Positions 1 through 10,113 are shown, counted from the stretch's first letter. The stretch: 64,000 bases of DNA from Massilia sp. NR 4-1 (GCF_001191005.1 NZ_CP012201.1:372001-436000); one strand, 5' to 3'. Translations and numbers: made by a program. The notes: generated by a model from the sequence alone, not told the origin.

Positions 1-3000
1 ATATGCTGGTCGCGCACCAGCAGGCCAAGCGAGGGCTGGGATGGATTATTGATGCGTTCCAGCTGGTAGCGCGGCGCCAGATGGTTGAGGTGGGCGTTGG
101 CATAGCCCAGCAGGACGTCCAGCGTGAATTGCTGGGCGTAGTTGCGGAATTTCTTGCCGTCGGCCGAGCCGATCAGCTCACTCATGCGCGCCCAGCGCCG
201 TTCGCTCTCTTCCTGCTTTTCGATATCGCCCATCATGGCTTGCGCGCTGTGGCGGCGCGCATCGTCCTGGGCCAGGCCGATGCGCAGGGCCGTGGCCTGG
301 TCGTGCGCCTGCTTGCGCTCGGCGGCCAGGGCTTCCAGCGTCTGCTGCAGGGCTTCAGCCGTCTGCTCGCCATGCCGGCCGGCGTCTTCCAGATGGCGCG
401 CGGTCTGGGCCTGGCGCTCCTGCAGCACGGCGTGGGCGCTGGCCGCGGCCTGTTCCAGCGCCTGCAGGTTCTGGCGCTCGGCCAGGATCTGCTCGGCGGG
501 ATGCGCGAGCAGGGCGCGCAATTGTTCGACGCTGCGCACGCCGTCGTGCGCCTCGCCGTCCGGCATGTCATCCGCCTCGTCCGCGTCAAAGCCCAGCAGC
601 TCGCGCTGCGTGTCGACGGCGGGTGCGGCGCTGCTGCCGTCGCGGCTGGCCGCCTGCGCCTGGCGGAAGTCCTGCAGCCATTGTTCCAGGCGCAGCGCGG
701 CCATCTGCGCCGCGTCCTGCAGGGCGGCCAGGCGGCGCTGGGCCTGCACCAGCGCCTCGTCGGCGCGCACGGCGCTTTGCGCGGCCTGCTGGGCGGCTTC
801 CTGCTGGGCCGCCTGGCTGGCCTTGGCCTTGTCGATGGCCGCCTGCAGATCGCGCTCCACGTCTTCCACGCGGCGCGCATTCCATAGCGTGGCGCGCTGG
901 TCCTGCGCCGCCAGCAGGGCCGCTTCGGCGCCGCGGAAGTTCTCCTGCACGGCTTCGGCATCGGCCGCCGCCTTGTGCTGGGCGGTGGACAGGGCTTCCA
1001 ACTCGACTTCCAGCGTGGCCATGGCGGCGGCGCGCTCTTCCAGCGCGCCATGCTGGTTTTGCCATTGGCGGCTCTCGGCCTGGCGTTTTTCGTGGAAACG
1101 GGCCGGCGCCGCTTTCCACTCGTCCTTCCAGCCTTCGTTCGGCATCTCGCTGTCGCTGAAGGCGGCGTCCAGCTCATCGAGCATGCCGCTCAGCTGCGTG
1201 GCGACCTCCATGCGCTGCATGTCCAGCGCCTTGTGCTCGGCCAGCAGCTCGGCCAGCACGGTTTGCACCTGGGCCAGGCGGCTTTGCAACTGCGTATGTT
1301 CGGCCGCGGCCTGGTCGCAGGCGCGCTGCGCCTGTTCGCGGCTGGCGGCGGCACGGTGCAGGATCTGTTCCTGCTGCGCGATATGGCGCTGGGCGGCCTG
1401 CACGGCTTCCAGCTGCTGGGTGAACCAGACGGCGCGCGCCTCGTCCGCCACTTCGTCCAGCGCGAGCGCCAGCAGCGCCGGGGCGCCGTCCGGCTCCGCT
1501 CCCTGGCCGGCGGCGCGCAGCAGGTTCTCGCGCAGGCCGGCATCGAGTCCGCACTGGGCCAGCTTCGCCGTGGCGGCCTGCCAGGCTTCGAAGCCGCGGT
1601 CCAGCACCTTGTCCAGCGAGTGCTGTTCGGCGGCGTTGGCGGCCAATTGCTCCAGACTGGATTGGATGGTATTGCGCTGCACTGCCTGCGCCGCGATATT
1701 GTGCTGCAGCTTGTCGCGGCAGCCGTGCACCTCGCCCTGCAGACCGGCGAGCATGGCTTGCAGGGCACCGTCGCTGTGGCGATAGGGATGTTCCTGCGCG
1801 CCGCAGACCGGGCAGGGCGTCTCGTCTTCCAGCGTGGCGCGCAGCTTTTCCACGTTTTCGCCGCAAGCCGCTTCGGCCAGTTTCAGCGAGCGCTCGGCCT
1901 GGGCGAACGCCGCCATCACGGCCGCGTGTTCCTGCTGCGCCTGCGCCAGCAACTGTTCGGCCGTGCTGCGCGACTGCTGCAGCCGCGCGTCGAGGGTGTT
2001 CAGTTCCCGCTTGCGCGCCTGTTTGCCGGACAGCTCCAGCCAGACTTTCTCGGCGCCCGCCAGCGCATCGCGCCGCCGTTCCAGCTGTTCGCGGTGGCGG
2101 TGCAGCATGTCCGCATCGATCTGGGCAATGGCGCTGAGCGCCTGCTGGCGCTGGGCTTCCAGCGCTTCCAGCCGGGTGGCGGCGGCCTGCAGCCTGGTTT
2201 TGGCCTCGCTTTCCTCTTCGCGGTGGCGCTTGCCGTTGTGTAGCACGGCGGCTTGGGCCTGGCCCAGGCGCTCAGCCTGGGCGTTGACCTGGCTCGATTG
2301 CACCAGCAGCACATCCCAGCGCGGCCAATCCTGCGCCAGCACGCGCCATTGCTGGTGCTGCTGCAGCCAGAGCTGGCCGGCCTGCTGCGCTTCGGCCAGG
2401 CGACGCTGCTGCTCCTGCTTGCCGCGCTGCGCCTGCGTGGCCTGGTTCAAGGCCGTTTGCGCCGTGTCATAGGCATGCTTGGCCTGGCGGTAGGAAGGCA
2501 GCATGGCTTCGATGCGCGCATCCAGCGCCTTGGCCTGGTCCAGCTGCGGCGCGGCGGCGCGCTGCGCCTGCTCGGCTTCGGCCAGCTGCAAGCCCGCTTG
2601 CTGCATGGCCTGCGCCGCCTTTTGCTGGGTCAGGCGCGCCTGTTCCGCCTCGCGCCCGCAAGCTTCGATGGCGGCCTGGGTGGCGGCGGTTTCGGCGCCG
2701 ATGCGCTTGATGTCCTCGTCCAGCGGCCGCGCCGCCTGTACCGCGTCGAGCCGGGCCAGCGCCTGGCGCCGCGGCGCGGCGGCCTCCACCTCGTTGACGC
2801 GCTGCTGCCAGGCGGCCAGCGCCTGCTGCTCGCCGTCGCGCAGCTTGTCGGTCTGCTGGTGCCAGCGCAGCTGCGTTTCCAGTCCGGACTTGCGCTCGTC
2901 CAGCGCGACCAGGGCCTGGTCGGCGGCGTTGCGCTGGGTCTCGGCATTGGCCCTTTCCTCGCTGCCCATGGGCTTTTGGTCGGCCAGGCGGTCGAACAGC

Positions 3001-3644
3001 TTTTCCAGCGCCAGTTTTTCCAGCTTGGCGCGTTCGTGCGCGCGGATCGAGATATCGCTATACACATTGCTGCCGGTCAGGGTTTCCAGCAGCGTGCCGC
3101 GTTCGTCGTCGCCGGCCTTGAGGAAGGTGGCGAATTCGTTTTGCGCCAGCAGCACGGCGCGTGTGAACTGCTCGAAACTCAGGCCGATGCGTTTTTCGAT
3201 TTCGGCTTTCACTTCGGTCTTGGTGGCGCCGATGGGCTGCAGGCCGGGCAGCAGGTGCAGGGTCATTGCGGTCGGCTGCAACAGCCCGTCGGCCCGCGTG
3301 CGCGAGCGGCGCACGCTCCAGCGCGCGCGGTAGGGCGCGCCATCGCCGCCGACGAAATCGACTTCGGCATAGCCTTCCGGCGTGCCGCGCCGCAGCAGGG
3401 TGCGCGAGTCCTGCGAGGAAATCGGGTCGCCCACATCGGGCGTCTTGCCGCTGGCTTTGAGCAGGCGCGGGGTGTCGTCGTACAGGGCCAGGCACAGGGC
3501 GTCGAGCAGGGTGCTCTTGCCGGCGCCGGTGGGGCCGCTGATGGCGAACAGGCCGGAGGAGGCGAGCGGTTCCTGCTCGAAGTCGACACTGAACTCGCCG
3601 GCCAGCGAGGCCAGGTTTTTGCCGCCAATTCGGAGAATCTTCAT
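1..3644 (-). CDS. sbcC: Exonuclease subunit SbcC, C-terminus cut by window edge
   Basis: SbcC is the SMC-like ATPase of the SbcCD (Rad50-Mre11 type) nuclease, which opens hairpins and protein-blocked DNA ends. From the ATG at 3644 the frame stays open to the left edge, giving at least 1214 residues. Walker A (GPTGAGKST) is at about residues 37-45. Long Ala/Gln/Glu/Arg-rich coiled coils follow, interrupted at residues 611-614 by CPVC, the zinc hook that joins two Rad50-type arms. The Walker B and signature motifs, expected near the C-terminus, lie outside the window. It starts 19 nt after sbcD on the same strand, so the two are almost certainly one operon. Length and order fit the family; only the C-terminal end is unseen. 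Confidence 0.95.
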   Translation of the reverse strand, partial: MKILRIGGKNLASLAGEFSVDFEQEPLASSGLFAISGPTGAGKSTLLDALCLALYDDTPRLLKASGKTPDVGDPISSQDSRTLLRRGTPEGYAEVDFVGGDGAPYRARWSVRRSRTRADGLLQPTAMTLHLLPGLQPIGATKTEVKAEIEKRIGLSFEQFTRAVLLAQNEFATFLKAGDDERGTLLETLTGSNVYSDISIRAHERAKLEKLALEKLFDRLADQKPMGSEERANAETQRNAADQALVALDERKSGLETQLRWHQQTDKLRDGEQQALAAWQQRVNEVEAAAPRRQALARLDAVQAARPLDEDIKRIGAETAATQAAIEACGREAEQARLTQQKAAQAMQQAGLQLAEAEQAQRAAAPQLDQAKALDARIEAMLPSYRQAKHAYDTAQTALNQATQAQRGKQEQQRRLAEAQQAGQLWLQQHQQWRVLAQDWPRWDVLLVQSSQVNAQAERLGQAQAAVLHNGKRHREEESEAKTRLQAAATRLEALEAQRQQALSAIAQIDADMLHRHREQLERRRDALAGAEKVWLELSGKQARKRELNTLDARLQQSRSTAEQLLAQAQQEHAAVMAAFAQAERSLKLAEAACGENVEKLRATLEDETPCPVCGAQEHPYRHSDGALQAMLAGLQGEVHGCRDKLQHNIAAQAVQRNTIQSSLEQLAANAAEQHSLDKVLDRGFEAWQAATAKLAQCGLDAGLRENLLRAAGQGAEPDGAPALLALALDEVADEARAVWFTQQLEAVQAAQRHIAQQEQILHRAAASREQAQRACDQAAAEHTQLQSRLAQVQTVLAELLAEHKALDMQRMEVATQLSGMLDELDAAFSDSEMPNEGWKDEWKAAPARFHEKRQAESRQWQNQHGALEERAAAMATLEVELEALSTAQHKAAADAEAVQENFRGAEAALLAAQDQRATLWNARRVEDVERDLQAAIDKAKASQAAQQEAAQQAAQSAVRADEALVQAQRRLAALQDAAQMAALRLEQWLQDFRQAQAASRDGSSAAPAVDTQRELLGFDADEADDMPDGEAHDGVRSVEQLRALLAHPAEQILAERQNLQALEQAAASAHAVLQERQAQTARHLEDAGRHGEQTAEALQQTLEALAAERKQAHDQATALRIGLAQDDARRHSAQAMMGDIEKQEESERRWARMSELIGSADGKKFRNYAQQFTLDVLLGYANAHLNHLAPRYQLERINNPSQPSLGLLVRDQH

Positions 3645-3663
3645 CTTGTTCTTATTGCGTGGT

Positions 3664-4893
3664 TCAGGCGCCGGGCAGCATCAGCTCGGCGAAGGCGCTC
3701 AGTTGTTCGGGCGGCGCTTCGGCGCCGAATTTCTGCTGGTACAGGCGCTTGAATATATCGTCGGGCTTGAGCTGGTCCAGCTGATCGAGCGAGAGCGCCG
3801 CCTCGTCCAGCGAGATGCTGCTCGCGGCGCTCGACGTTTCGATCTTCGCCAGCCTGGCTGGCTTGCCATCCAGCGCGGCTTCGATGCGGCTGCGCAGGCC
3901 AGGCTCAGGCCTGTCCAGGCGCACGCGCACTTCGAGGAAGGGCTGGGCTTCCACCGCGCGATCGGGCAGCTCCAGCGCCGCCAGTTCGGCCAGCACCTCG
4001 TCCAGCGGCGCGGGCGTGGACGGCACGCGCAGCAGATCGACGGCGCGCGGCACGAAGAGCGGCGTCACCTCGCGCAGCTGGCCGCCTTCCAGATCGATGC
4101 GCAGCACCTGGTGCTGGTAGCGGGTTTCGGCGAAGGAGAGCGGAATCGGGCTGCCGCAATAGCGGATATGTTCCTGCTTGCCCACGCTCTGCGCCAGGTG
4201 CAGGTGGCCCAGCGCGGCATAGGCGATGGCCGGCGCGAAAATCCCGGCCGGCAGCATTTCGGTGCCGCCGATGACGATGCGGCGCTCGGAGTCGTTCGAC
4301 ATCTGGCCATCGACCATATGGCAATGGCCCATGGCGACGATGGCCTGGCCCGGTTCGCACCTGGCCTGGGCCTGCTCCAGCGCCAGGCGGTACAGCTCGG
4401 CGATGCCGCCCAGATAAGGATCGCCGCCATCCGCAGCAATGCGCGGCACGTCGGAAGGACGCAGGAAGGGCAGGGCCAGGCACCAGGCCTCCACCGCGCC
4501 GCTGCGTCCCGTCAGCGGCAGCACCAGGCGCTCGACCTGGATCGCGCCCTCGGCATCGCGCGGCACGTGGCCGACCACGCGCGTGCCATGCGCCTCCAGC
4601 AGCGGGCCTGGCGCCTCCAGCCGGCCCGGCGAATCGTGGTTGCCGGCGACGACGACCAGGTTCAGATGCGGCAGGCGTTCGCGCGCCTGGCGCAGGAAGT
4701 GGTAAAGCTGGCGCTGCGAAGCTGCCGAGGGATTGGCGCTGTCGAAGATGTCGCCGGCGATCAGCAGGCCGTCGGCCTGTTCGGCCACGAGGGTATCAAG
4801 CAGCCAGTCGAGGAAGCACTGGTGCTCGTAGGCGCGCTCGAAATTATGGAGCGACTGGCCCAGATGCCAGTCGGAGGTGTGCAGCAAACGCAT
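3664..4893 (-). CDS. sbcD: Exonuclease subunit SbcD
   Basis: This is the Mre11-like metallophosphoesterase subunit of the SbcCD nuclease. The 409-residue protein carries the metal-binding set: DWH (D8, H10), GDIFD (47-51), GNHD (84-87), GHCH (189-192) and GHLH (229-232). These correspond to the phosphodiesterase motifs that bind two manganese ions. The C-terminal third is the capping domain that contacts SbcC. It is the promoter-proximal gene of the pair and the sbcC start lies 19 nt beyond its stop. Length is typical and no key residue is missing. Confidence 0.96.
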   Translation of the reverse strand: MRLLHTSDWHLGQSLHNFERAYEHQCFLDWLLDTLVAEQADGLLIAGDIFDSANPSAASQRQLYHFLRQARERLPHLNLVVVAGNHDSPGRLEAPGPLLEAHGTRVVGHVPRDAEGAIQVERLVLPLTGRSGAVEAWCLALPFLRPSDVPRIAADGGDPYLGGIAELYRLALEQAQARCEPGQAIVAMGHCHMVDGQMSNDSERRIVIGGTEMLPAGIFAPAIAYAALGHLHLAQSVGKQEHIRYCGSPIPLSFAETRYQHQVLRIDLEGGQLREVTPLFVPRAVDLLRVPSTPAPLDEVLAELAALELPDRAVEAQPFLEVRVRLDRPEPGLRSRIEAALDGKPARLAKIETSSAASSISLDEAALSLDQLDQLKPDDIFKRLYQQKFGAEAPPEQLSAFAELMLPGA

Positions 4894-4973
4894 GGATTAA
4901 ACGGTCAAAGGCGCGGGAAGCGCCAAATATAGCGCAAACGGCCATCTTTCGTCTTGATGCGGCGCGAACAATT

Positions 4974-7673
4974 TCACGCCGCGTCGGGCAGCAGCGCGCC
5001 GGCCCGGTAAGTATTGCGGCCGGCCTGCTTGGCATCGTACAGCAGCACGTCGGCCCGTTTCAGCAGCTCGGCCGGACTCAGATCCTCGTCGCTGTAGTAA
5101 GTCAGGCCGATGCTGGTGGACACCGACACGGTGATGCCTTCCAGCTCGAAAGGCGCCTGCATGGCGATGACGATCTTGCCGGCCAGGATGGCGGCGTCCT
5201 CGGCGCGGCTGATGCGCTCCATGATGATGGTGAATTCGTCGCCGCCCAGGCGGGCCACGGTGTCGCTGGCGCGCATGGTGTGGGTCAGGCGCGCCGAGAA
5301 GGCCTTCAGCAGGGCGTCGCCGACCGCATGGCCGTACGTGTCGTTGACCGGCTTGAAGCGGTCGATATCCATATACATCACGGCCATCATGTTGGCGTTG
5401 TCGCGGCAGTAGGCCATGCTCTCGTTGAGCCTTTGCAGGAAGCCGGCGCGGTTGGTCAGGCCGGTCAGCGCATCGACCTGGGACAGTTTCAGCAGGCGCT
5501 GCTTCTCGCGTTTCTGGGCGCTGATGTCCTGGCGCATGACGTGGAAGCCGATCACGGTGGCGCCGTCGGCATCGAACTGGGGAATGTAGACCACTTCATA
5601 GGTGCGTACCACACCCTCGTTCTCGCTCTCGCCATCCTCCTCGAAAGTCAGTGTCTCGCCGTGCAGCGCGCGCCGTATATAGGGCCGCAGGAACTCGTAG
5701 CGCTGCTCGCCCACGGTTTCCAGCACCGACAGTCCTACCACATTCAGGCCGGTGCGGCTGAATTCGCGTTCGTAAGCCAGGTTGTTGAAGCGGTAAATCT
5801 CCTCCTGGTCGACATAGGCCACCATGGCCGGCAGGGTGTCGGTGATGGTGCGCAGGCGCGCCTCGCTTTCGCGCAGCGCCATCACCGATTTGCGCACCAC
5901 GGTGATATCGTCCAGGGTGCAGACAAAGCCGTCGATGCGGCTGTCGACCAGGATCGGCGCGATCTTGATCGAAGTCCAGACCAGCGTGCCGTCAGGCTGC
6001 AGGCAGCGCAGCGAATCCTGGTAGGGCGTGCGCGTGCCGGCCATGTGCTGCAGCGCCTCGCGCAGCACGTCGCGGTCGTCCGGATGCACGGCGCACATCC
6101 AGCCGTCGCCGCGCGCTTTCTCGCGCGCCAAGCCGGTGATCGCCTCGAAGGTGCGGTTGACGTAGGTGCAGTGGAAGTCGCGGTCGGTGCGGATCAGGCC
6201 CAGGGGCGAGGCATCCATCAGCGCGGCCAGCTCCGCCTGGCTCTTGCGGATTTCCAGCTCGCTCTGTTTGCGCGCCGTGATATTGCGCACCGTGACCGCC
6301 ACGCCGTCCTCGATCGCCACGATCTGGTGGCGCAGCCAGCGCTGTTCCTCGCCCGGCGGCTGGGTCTCGATCTCCTCCTCCATCGGCTTGCCGGTATCGA
6401 GCACCATGCGGTACTTGTCGATGAAGCCTTCTTCCTTCCAATGCGGCAGCAGCTCGCCGATGCGCTGGCCCAGCACCTCGCCGCGCGGATGGCGCAGGAT
6501 GCGGGCGGCGCGCTCGTTGACGTCGAGCAGGGTGAAATCGAGCACTTCGCCATTGCGGCTGCCGCTGCGGCAGGCCTTCATGATGAACATGGCGTCCAGG
6601 CTGGCGTCGCCGGCGGCGCGCATCATCTGCTGGGCTTCGGTGGCGGCGCGCATGCTGCTGCGCAGGCGGCGGTTCTGGCGTCCCAGCAGCACGGCGAAGC
6701 CGAGGATGGCGGCGCCGGCCAGCACCATCGACAGATAATTGAGGCGGCGCTGGCGCTCGAAATTGGCCATCTCCGTCGCCTCGCTATTGCCGACCACGGC
6801 CACCAGCGAATAGCGCGGCATCTCGCGGAAGCTGTAGATGCGCGGCACCGTATCGTAAGGGCGGTTGAATTTCAGCTCTTCCGGAATGGCCGTGGGATCG
6901 GCCGGCGCGACGAAATCGAGCTGGTCGCTGATGAACAGCGTTTCGTCCACGCGGCCGATGGACAGGCCGGTGTCGCGGCTGGTCAGCATCACCAATCCCT
7001 TGGCGCCGAGATGCAGGCGGTCGTAGTCGTCGACGAAATACGCCGGGTCGATCATCAGCAGGATGGCGCCGGCGAAGCTGCCGTCGGCATGGTTCAGGCG
7101 GCGCGCGATCTGGATCTGCCACTTTTTGGTTTTCGGCTCCACCATCGGATTGCTGGTCAGGGCGGTGTCGTCCGCGCTGCCGGCCAGGGTCTTGAAGAAG
7201 GCTTCCTGCGCCATATTCGCCGCAAAGTAGCCGTGCTGCCTGTCCACCACATTGCCCTCGGCGTCGAGCAGGGCGATCGGCAGTTCCAGGCGCGAAGGCA
7301 TGAGGGAGTCGAGCAAGCCGTTCTTCTTGCTGAATTCGGCCAGGCGCAGGGCGCCGCCGGTTTCCTCGTATTTGAGCTTGAAGAGCTGGGTGGCGTGGTC
7401 GGCCTGGCGCAGGATATGGCCCGCATGCTCGGCCAGGGTGCGCGCCATCGCGTGGCTGTGCATCACGGCTTCGAAGCGGGCGATGTCCCTGGCCTGGTCT
7501 TCCTGGTAGATGGTGTCGGCCCACAGGCTGGCCAACAGCAGCAGCGTAAAGAATGGCAGCAGCGCGCTGCGATACAGTCTCCCTGCGGCGCTGCGGATTT
7601 GTTTGATTATCGTTGTCAATTGGCGCTGGCTTGCTAGTGTCCCGGATGCGGTTCCTTCGCTTGTATTCTGCAC
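4974..7673 (-). CDS. Membrane sensor diguanylate cyclase (CACHE-PAS-GGDEF)
   Basis: Predicted to make cyclic di-GMP in response to an extracytoplasmic signal. Taken from a GTG at 7673 the protein has about 899 residues. In order: a transmembrane helix (about 33-52), a double-CACHE-like periplasmic domain (about 60-320), a second transmembrane helix followed by a basic stretch, three PAS/PAC segments each ending near an RNIT/DDIT/RQDI-type motif, and a C-terminal GGDEF domain. The active site reads GGDEF at about residue 810, preceded by RASD, a product-inhibition I-site. There is no EAL domain. The same frame is open further upstream to 8366, but that would overlap the divergent gene at 7830. 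An ATG at 7790 or a TTG at 7619 are alternative starts; none has a strong ribosome binding site, so the start is uncertain. The signal is unknown. Confidence 0.88.
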   Translation of the reverse strand: MQNTSEGTASGTLASQRQLTTIIKQIRSAAGRLYRSALLPFFTLLLLASLWADTIYQEDQARDIARFEAVMHSHAMARTLAEHAGHILRQADHATQLFKLKYEETGGALRLAEFSKKNGLLDSLMPSRLELPIALLDAEGNVVDRQHGYFAANMAQEAFFKTLAGSADDTALTSNPMVEPKTKKWQIQIARRLNHADGSFAGAILLMIDPAYFVDDYDRLHLGAKGLVMLTSRDTGLSIGRVDETLFISDQLDFVAPADPTAIPEELKFNRPYDTVPRIYSFREMPRYSLVAVVGNSEATEMANFERQRRLNYLSMVLAGAAILGFAVLLGRQNRRLRSSMRAATEAQQMMRAAGDASLDAMFIMKACRSGSRNGEVLDFTLLDVNERAARILRHPRGEVLGQRIGELLPHWKEEGFIDKYRMVLDTGKPMEEEIETQPPGEEQRWLRHQIVAIEDGVAVTVRNITARKQSELEIRKSQAELAALMDASPLGLIRTDRDFHCTYVNRTFEAITGLAREKARGDGWMCAVHPDDRDVLREALQHMAGTRTPYQDSLRCLQPDGTLVWTSIKIAPILVDSRIDGFVCTLDDITVVRKSVMALRESEARLRTITDTLPAMVAYVDQEEIYRFNNLAYEREFSRTGLNVVGLSVLETVGEQRYEFLRPYIRRALHGETLTFEEDGESENEGVVRTYEVVYIPQFDADGATVIGFHVMRQDISAQKREKQRLLKLSQVDALTGLTNRAGFLQRLNESMAYCRDNANMMAVMYMDIDRFKPVNDTYGHAVGDALLKAFSARLTHTMRASDTVARLGGDEFTIIMERISRAEDAAILAGKIVIAMQAPFELEGITVSVSTSIGLTYYSDEDLSPAELLKRADVLLYDAKQAGRNTYRAGALLPDAA

Positions 7674-7829
7674 GGAAAAGTGCCGGCGCGGACCCGCAGG
7701 TATGAAAATTCTTCTTGCCGTGTATTTTACAGGCAGGGCGGGCGTCAAAAAAGTAACAATCGCAGAGGGAAACTTTATTAAAATAGCCATTCTTCCCGCG
7801 GGGCGGGCGCAGATCAGGGGTACAGGGTT

Positions 7830-9068
7830 TTGAGCGAGTTGATATTCAGCCTGCCGGCGGCGCGCGCGCTGCACTTGGCGGCGCAGGGATTGCTGCAGCC
7901 GCGCCGGCGCAAGGCGCAGAAAGCCGATGTCCTGGACGCGATCCGGCAGATGGGCGTGCTGCAGATCGATACCATCCATGTGGTGGCGCGCAGTCCCTAC
8001 CTGGTGCTGTGGAGCCGCCTGGGCGACTATCCCCAGGCCTGGCTGGAAGAACTGCTGGCGGAAGGCGCGTTGTTCGAATACTGGGCGCATGAAGCCTGCT
8101 TCGTGCCGATCGAGGATTACCGCCTGCTGCGCCACCGCATGCTCGACCCGGCCGCCATGGGCTGGAAGTATTCGGTGAACTGGATGAAGGAAAAGCGCAA
8201 GGAGGTGGCGGCCCTGCTGCGCCATATCCGCGATCATGGACCGGTACGTTCCTCCGATTTCGAGCGCAGCGACGGCCAGTCCGGCGGCTGGTGGGAATGG
8301 AAGCCGGAGAAGCGCTCGCTGGAAGTGCTGTTCACGGCGGGCCAGCTGATGATCGCGCGCCGCCACAACTTCCAGCGCATCTACGACCTGGCCGAACGCG
8401 TGCTGCCCGGCTGGGACGATAGCCAGCTGCCGACGATGGACGAGGTGCGCCGCGAGATGGCGCTGAAAACCGTGAAGTCGCTCGGCCTGTGCCGCGCCGC
8501 CTGGATCGCCGACTACTACCGCAGCAAGCCGCCGCGCCTCGATCCGGAAGCGCTAGTGGAACAGGGCGCCTTGCTGCGCGCCCGTGTGCAGGGCTGGGAC
8601 GACGCGGTCTACATCCACCCCGACCTGGCCGATCTGGCGCGCAGCGCCGCCGAGGGTAGCCTGACGCCGACGCTGAGCACCATCCTCTCGCCCTTCGACC
8701 CGATCGTGTGGGACCGGCGCCGCGCGCTGGAACTGTTCGGCTTCGATTACCGCCTGGAGTGCTACACCCCGGCCGCCAAGCGCCGCTACGGCTATTTCAC
8801 GCTGCCGATCCTGCGCCGCGGCCTGCTGGTGGGCAGGGTGGATGCCAAGGCGCACCGGCGTGAAGGCGTGTTCGAACTCAAGGCGCTGACGCTGGAGCCG
8901 GGTGTCCGGCTCAGCGAGCGTTTCACGCGCGATGTGGCGGCAGCCTTGCAGCGCTGCGCCGGCTGGCACGGCTGCCCGCAGCTGCGCGTGGGCGGCGCCG
9001 AGCCGCGCGCATTCGGCGCCATGCTGCAAGCCGTGCTGGCGGCGGATGCGCTGGAGGCGGCGCCATGA
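7830..9068 (+). CDS. YcaQ/AlkX-type DNA glycosylase, winged-helix protein
   Basis: The 412-residue protein matches the HTH_42 (YcaQ/AlkZ) family, bacterial DNA glycosylases that unhook interstrand crosslinks and remove bulky alkylated bases. The sequence VLQIDTIHV at residues 43-51 contains the Q-x-D catalytic pattern (Q45, D47) typical of the YcaQ/AlkX branch rather than the Q-x-Q of the antibiotic-resistance AlkZ branch. C-terminal segments rich in W, R and F match the winged-helix core of the family. The start is a TTG at 7830. The last four bases overlap the DUF2804 gene, so the two are translationally coupled. Family assignment is firm; substrate is inferred from the motif. Confidence 0.85.
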   Translation: MSELIFSLPAARALHLAAQGLLQPRRRKAQKADVLDAIRQMGVLQIDTIHVVARSPYLVLWSRLGDYPQAWLEELLAEGALFEYWAHEACFVPIEDYRLLRHRMLDPAAMGWKYSVNWMKEKRKEVAALLRHIRDHGPVRSSDFERSDGQSGGWWEWKPEKRSLEVLFTAGQLMIARRHNFQRIYDLAERVLPGWDDSQLPTMDEVRREMALKTVKSLGLCRAAWIADYYRSKPPRLDPEALVEQGALLRARVQGWDDAVYIHPDLADLARSAAEGSLTPTLSTILSPFDPIVWDRRRALELFGFDYRLECYTPAAKRRYGYFTLPILRRGLLVGRVDAKAHRREGVFELKALTLEPGVRLSERFTRDVAAALQRCAGWHGCPQLRVGGAEPRAFGAMLQAVLAADALEAAP

Positions 9069-10057
9069 GCTTACCGGACGCTCCCCAATCCGTGGTTGGC
9101 GCCGACGGCCTGCCGCTGTTCGGCCGCTACGCCGGCCAGGCCGAGCGCTTCGACTGGCCGGCGCTGGCCAAGCCGTATGCGCGCAACCGCCTGTGGCGCC
9201 GCCTGCACCACAAGAAATGGCATTACGTCTCGCTGGTGACGGAGCAACTGATGTGCGCCGTCGCCATCGTCGACGTGGGCTGGACCAGCACCTGCTTCGC
9301 CTACGCCTTCGACCGCAACGACGGCGACATCATGGCCAATTATTCCCAGGATGGCTTGCCGGGACGTTTCTCGGTGGGCGTGGCCGACAGTGCCGGCGGC
9401 GACAGCTGGTTCCGCACGCGCGACACCCGCATCGCCATCGAGCATGCGGCGGGCGGCTGTTACCGCCTGGAGCTGCGCTGTCCGCATATGGAGATCGATG
9501 CCGCATTCGGCCCGGCCGGCTCGCCTCTGCTGCTGGCGACCGGGCCGGTGAAGGGCGGCGCGGTGCACGCCACGCAAAAGTCTTCCGGCCTGCCGCTGAC
9601 GGGCGAAGTGCGCACCTGGCGCGATGAATACCGGCTCGATGGCGGCATCGCCAGCTTCGATTATTCGAATGGCCTGCTGGCGCGCGAAACGGCCTGGCGC
9701 TGGGCCTCGGGCCACAATCTGGAGCTGGGTTTCAATCTGCAGGCGGGCTACTTCGGCGCCTGCGAGAACGCGCTCTGGCTGGACGGGCAAATCGTCCCGC
9801 TGGGACCCGCCCATTTCATATATGATCAGCATGACCCGCTGGCGCGCTGGCATATCTTCACCGAGGACGACCAGCTCGACCTGGTCTTCACGCCCGAAGG
9901 CGCGCGCCGCCAGGACCGCAATCTGCTGGTGGCGGCCAGCCGCTATGTGCAGCCGGTCGGCACCTTCAACGGCTGGGTGCGCGCCGCGCCGGATGCGCCG
10001 CAGCGCATCGTCAGCCAGCTCGCGGGCGTGACGGAAGACCATTTTTCGCGCTGGTAG
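9065..10057 (+). CDS. DUF2804 domain-containing protein
   Basis: The 330-residue protein resembles DUF2804 family members: an N-terminal region rich in W and R (around HHKKWHYVSL), repeated beta-strand-like segments with W-F-x-T motifs, and a closing stretch with GTFNGWV. The function of DUF2804 is not established. Related proteins are predicted to adopt lipocalin-like or carotenoid-hydratase-like beta folds, but nothing here proves an activity. No signal peptide or transmembrane helix is visible, so it is probably cytoplasmic. The ATG lies inside the end of the glycosylase gene (4-base overlap), showing cotranscription. A link to DNA repair is suggested only by this coupling. Confidence 0.75.
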   Translation: MSLPDAPQSVVGADGLPLFGRYAGQAERFDWPALAKPYARNRLWRRLHHKKWHYVSLVTEQLMCAVAIVDVGWTSTCFAYAFDRNDGDIMANYSQDGLPGRFSVGVADSAGGDSWFRTRDTRIAIEHAAGGCYRLELRCPHMEIDAAFGPAGSPLLLATGPVKGGAVHATQKSSGLPLTGEVRTWRDEYRLDGGIASFDYSNGLLARETAWRWASGHNLELGFNLQAGYFGACENALWLDGQIVPLGPAHFIYDQHDPLARWHIFTEDDQLDLVFTPEGARRQDRNLLVAASRYVQPVGTFNGWVRAAPDAPQRIVSQLAGVTEDHFSRW

Positions 10058-10113
10058 CGCAGCGGATTTGATAACGCGGTCCTTGTCTGGCCGGGCCGCT
10101 GAAAGGTAAGGCG

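Noticed and set aside
2253..3752. Long plus-strand open frame of about 500 codons opposite sbcC
   Set aside because: It is antisense to a well-supported gene, has no domain I recognise and is a product of GC-rich codon bias. The same applies to the plus-strand frames at 3-887, 142-1785 and 975-2243.
5280..7637. 785-codon plus-strand open frame
   Set aside because: Antisense to the CACHE-PAS-GGDEF gene; His/Gly/Ala/Val-rich composition without any family pattern.
7674..8366. Upstream extension of the GGDEF protein to a start at 8366
   Set aside because: It would overlap the divergent glycosylase gene extensively and add residues without similarity to anything. A start near 7673 fits the membrane topology.
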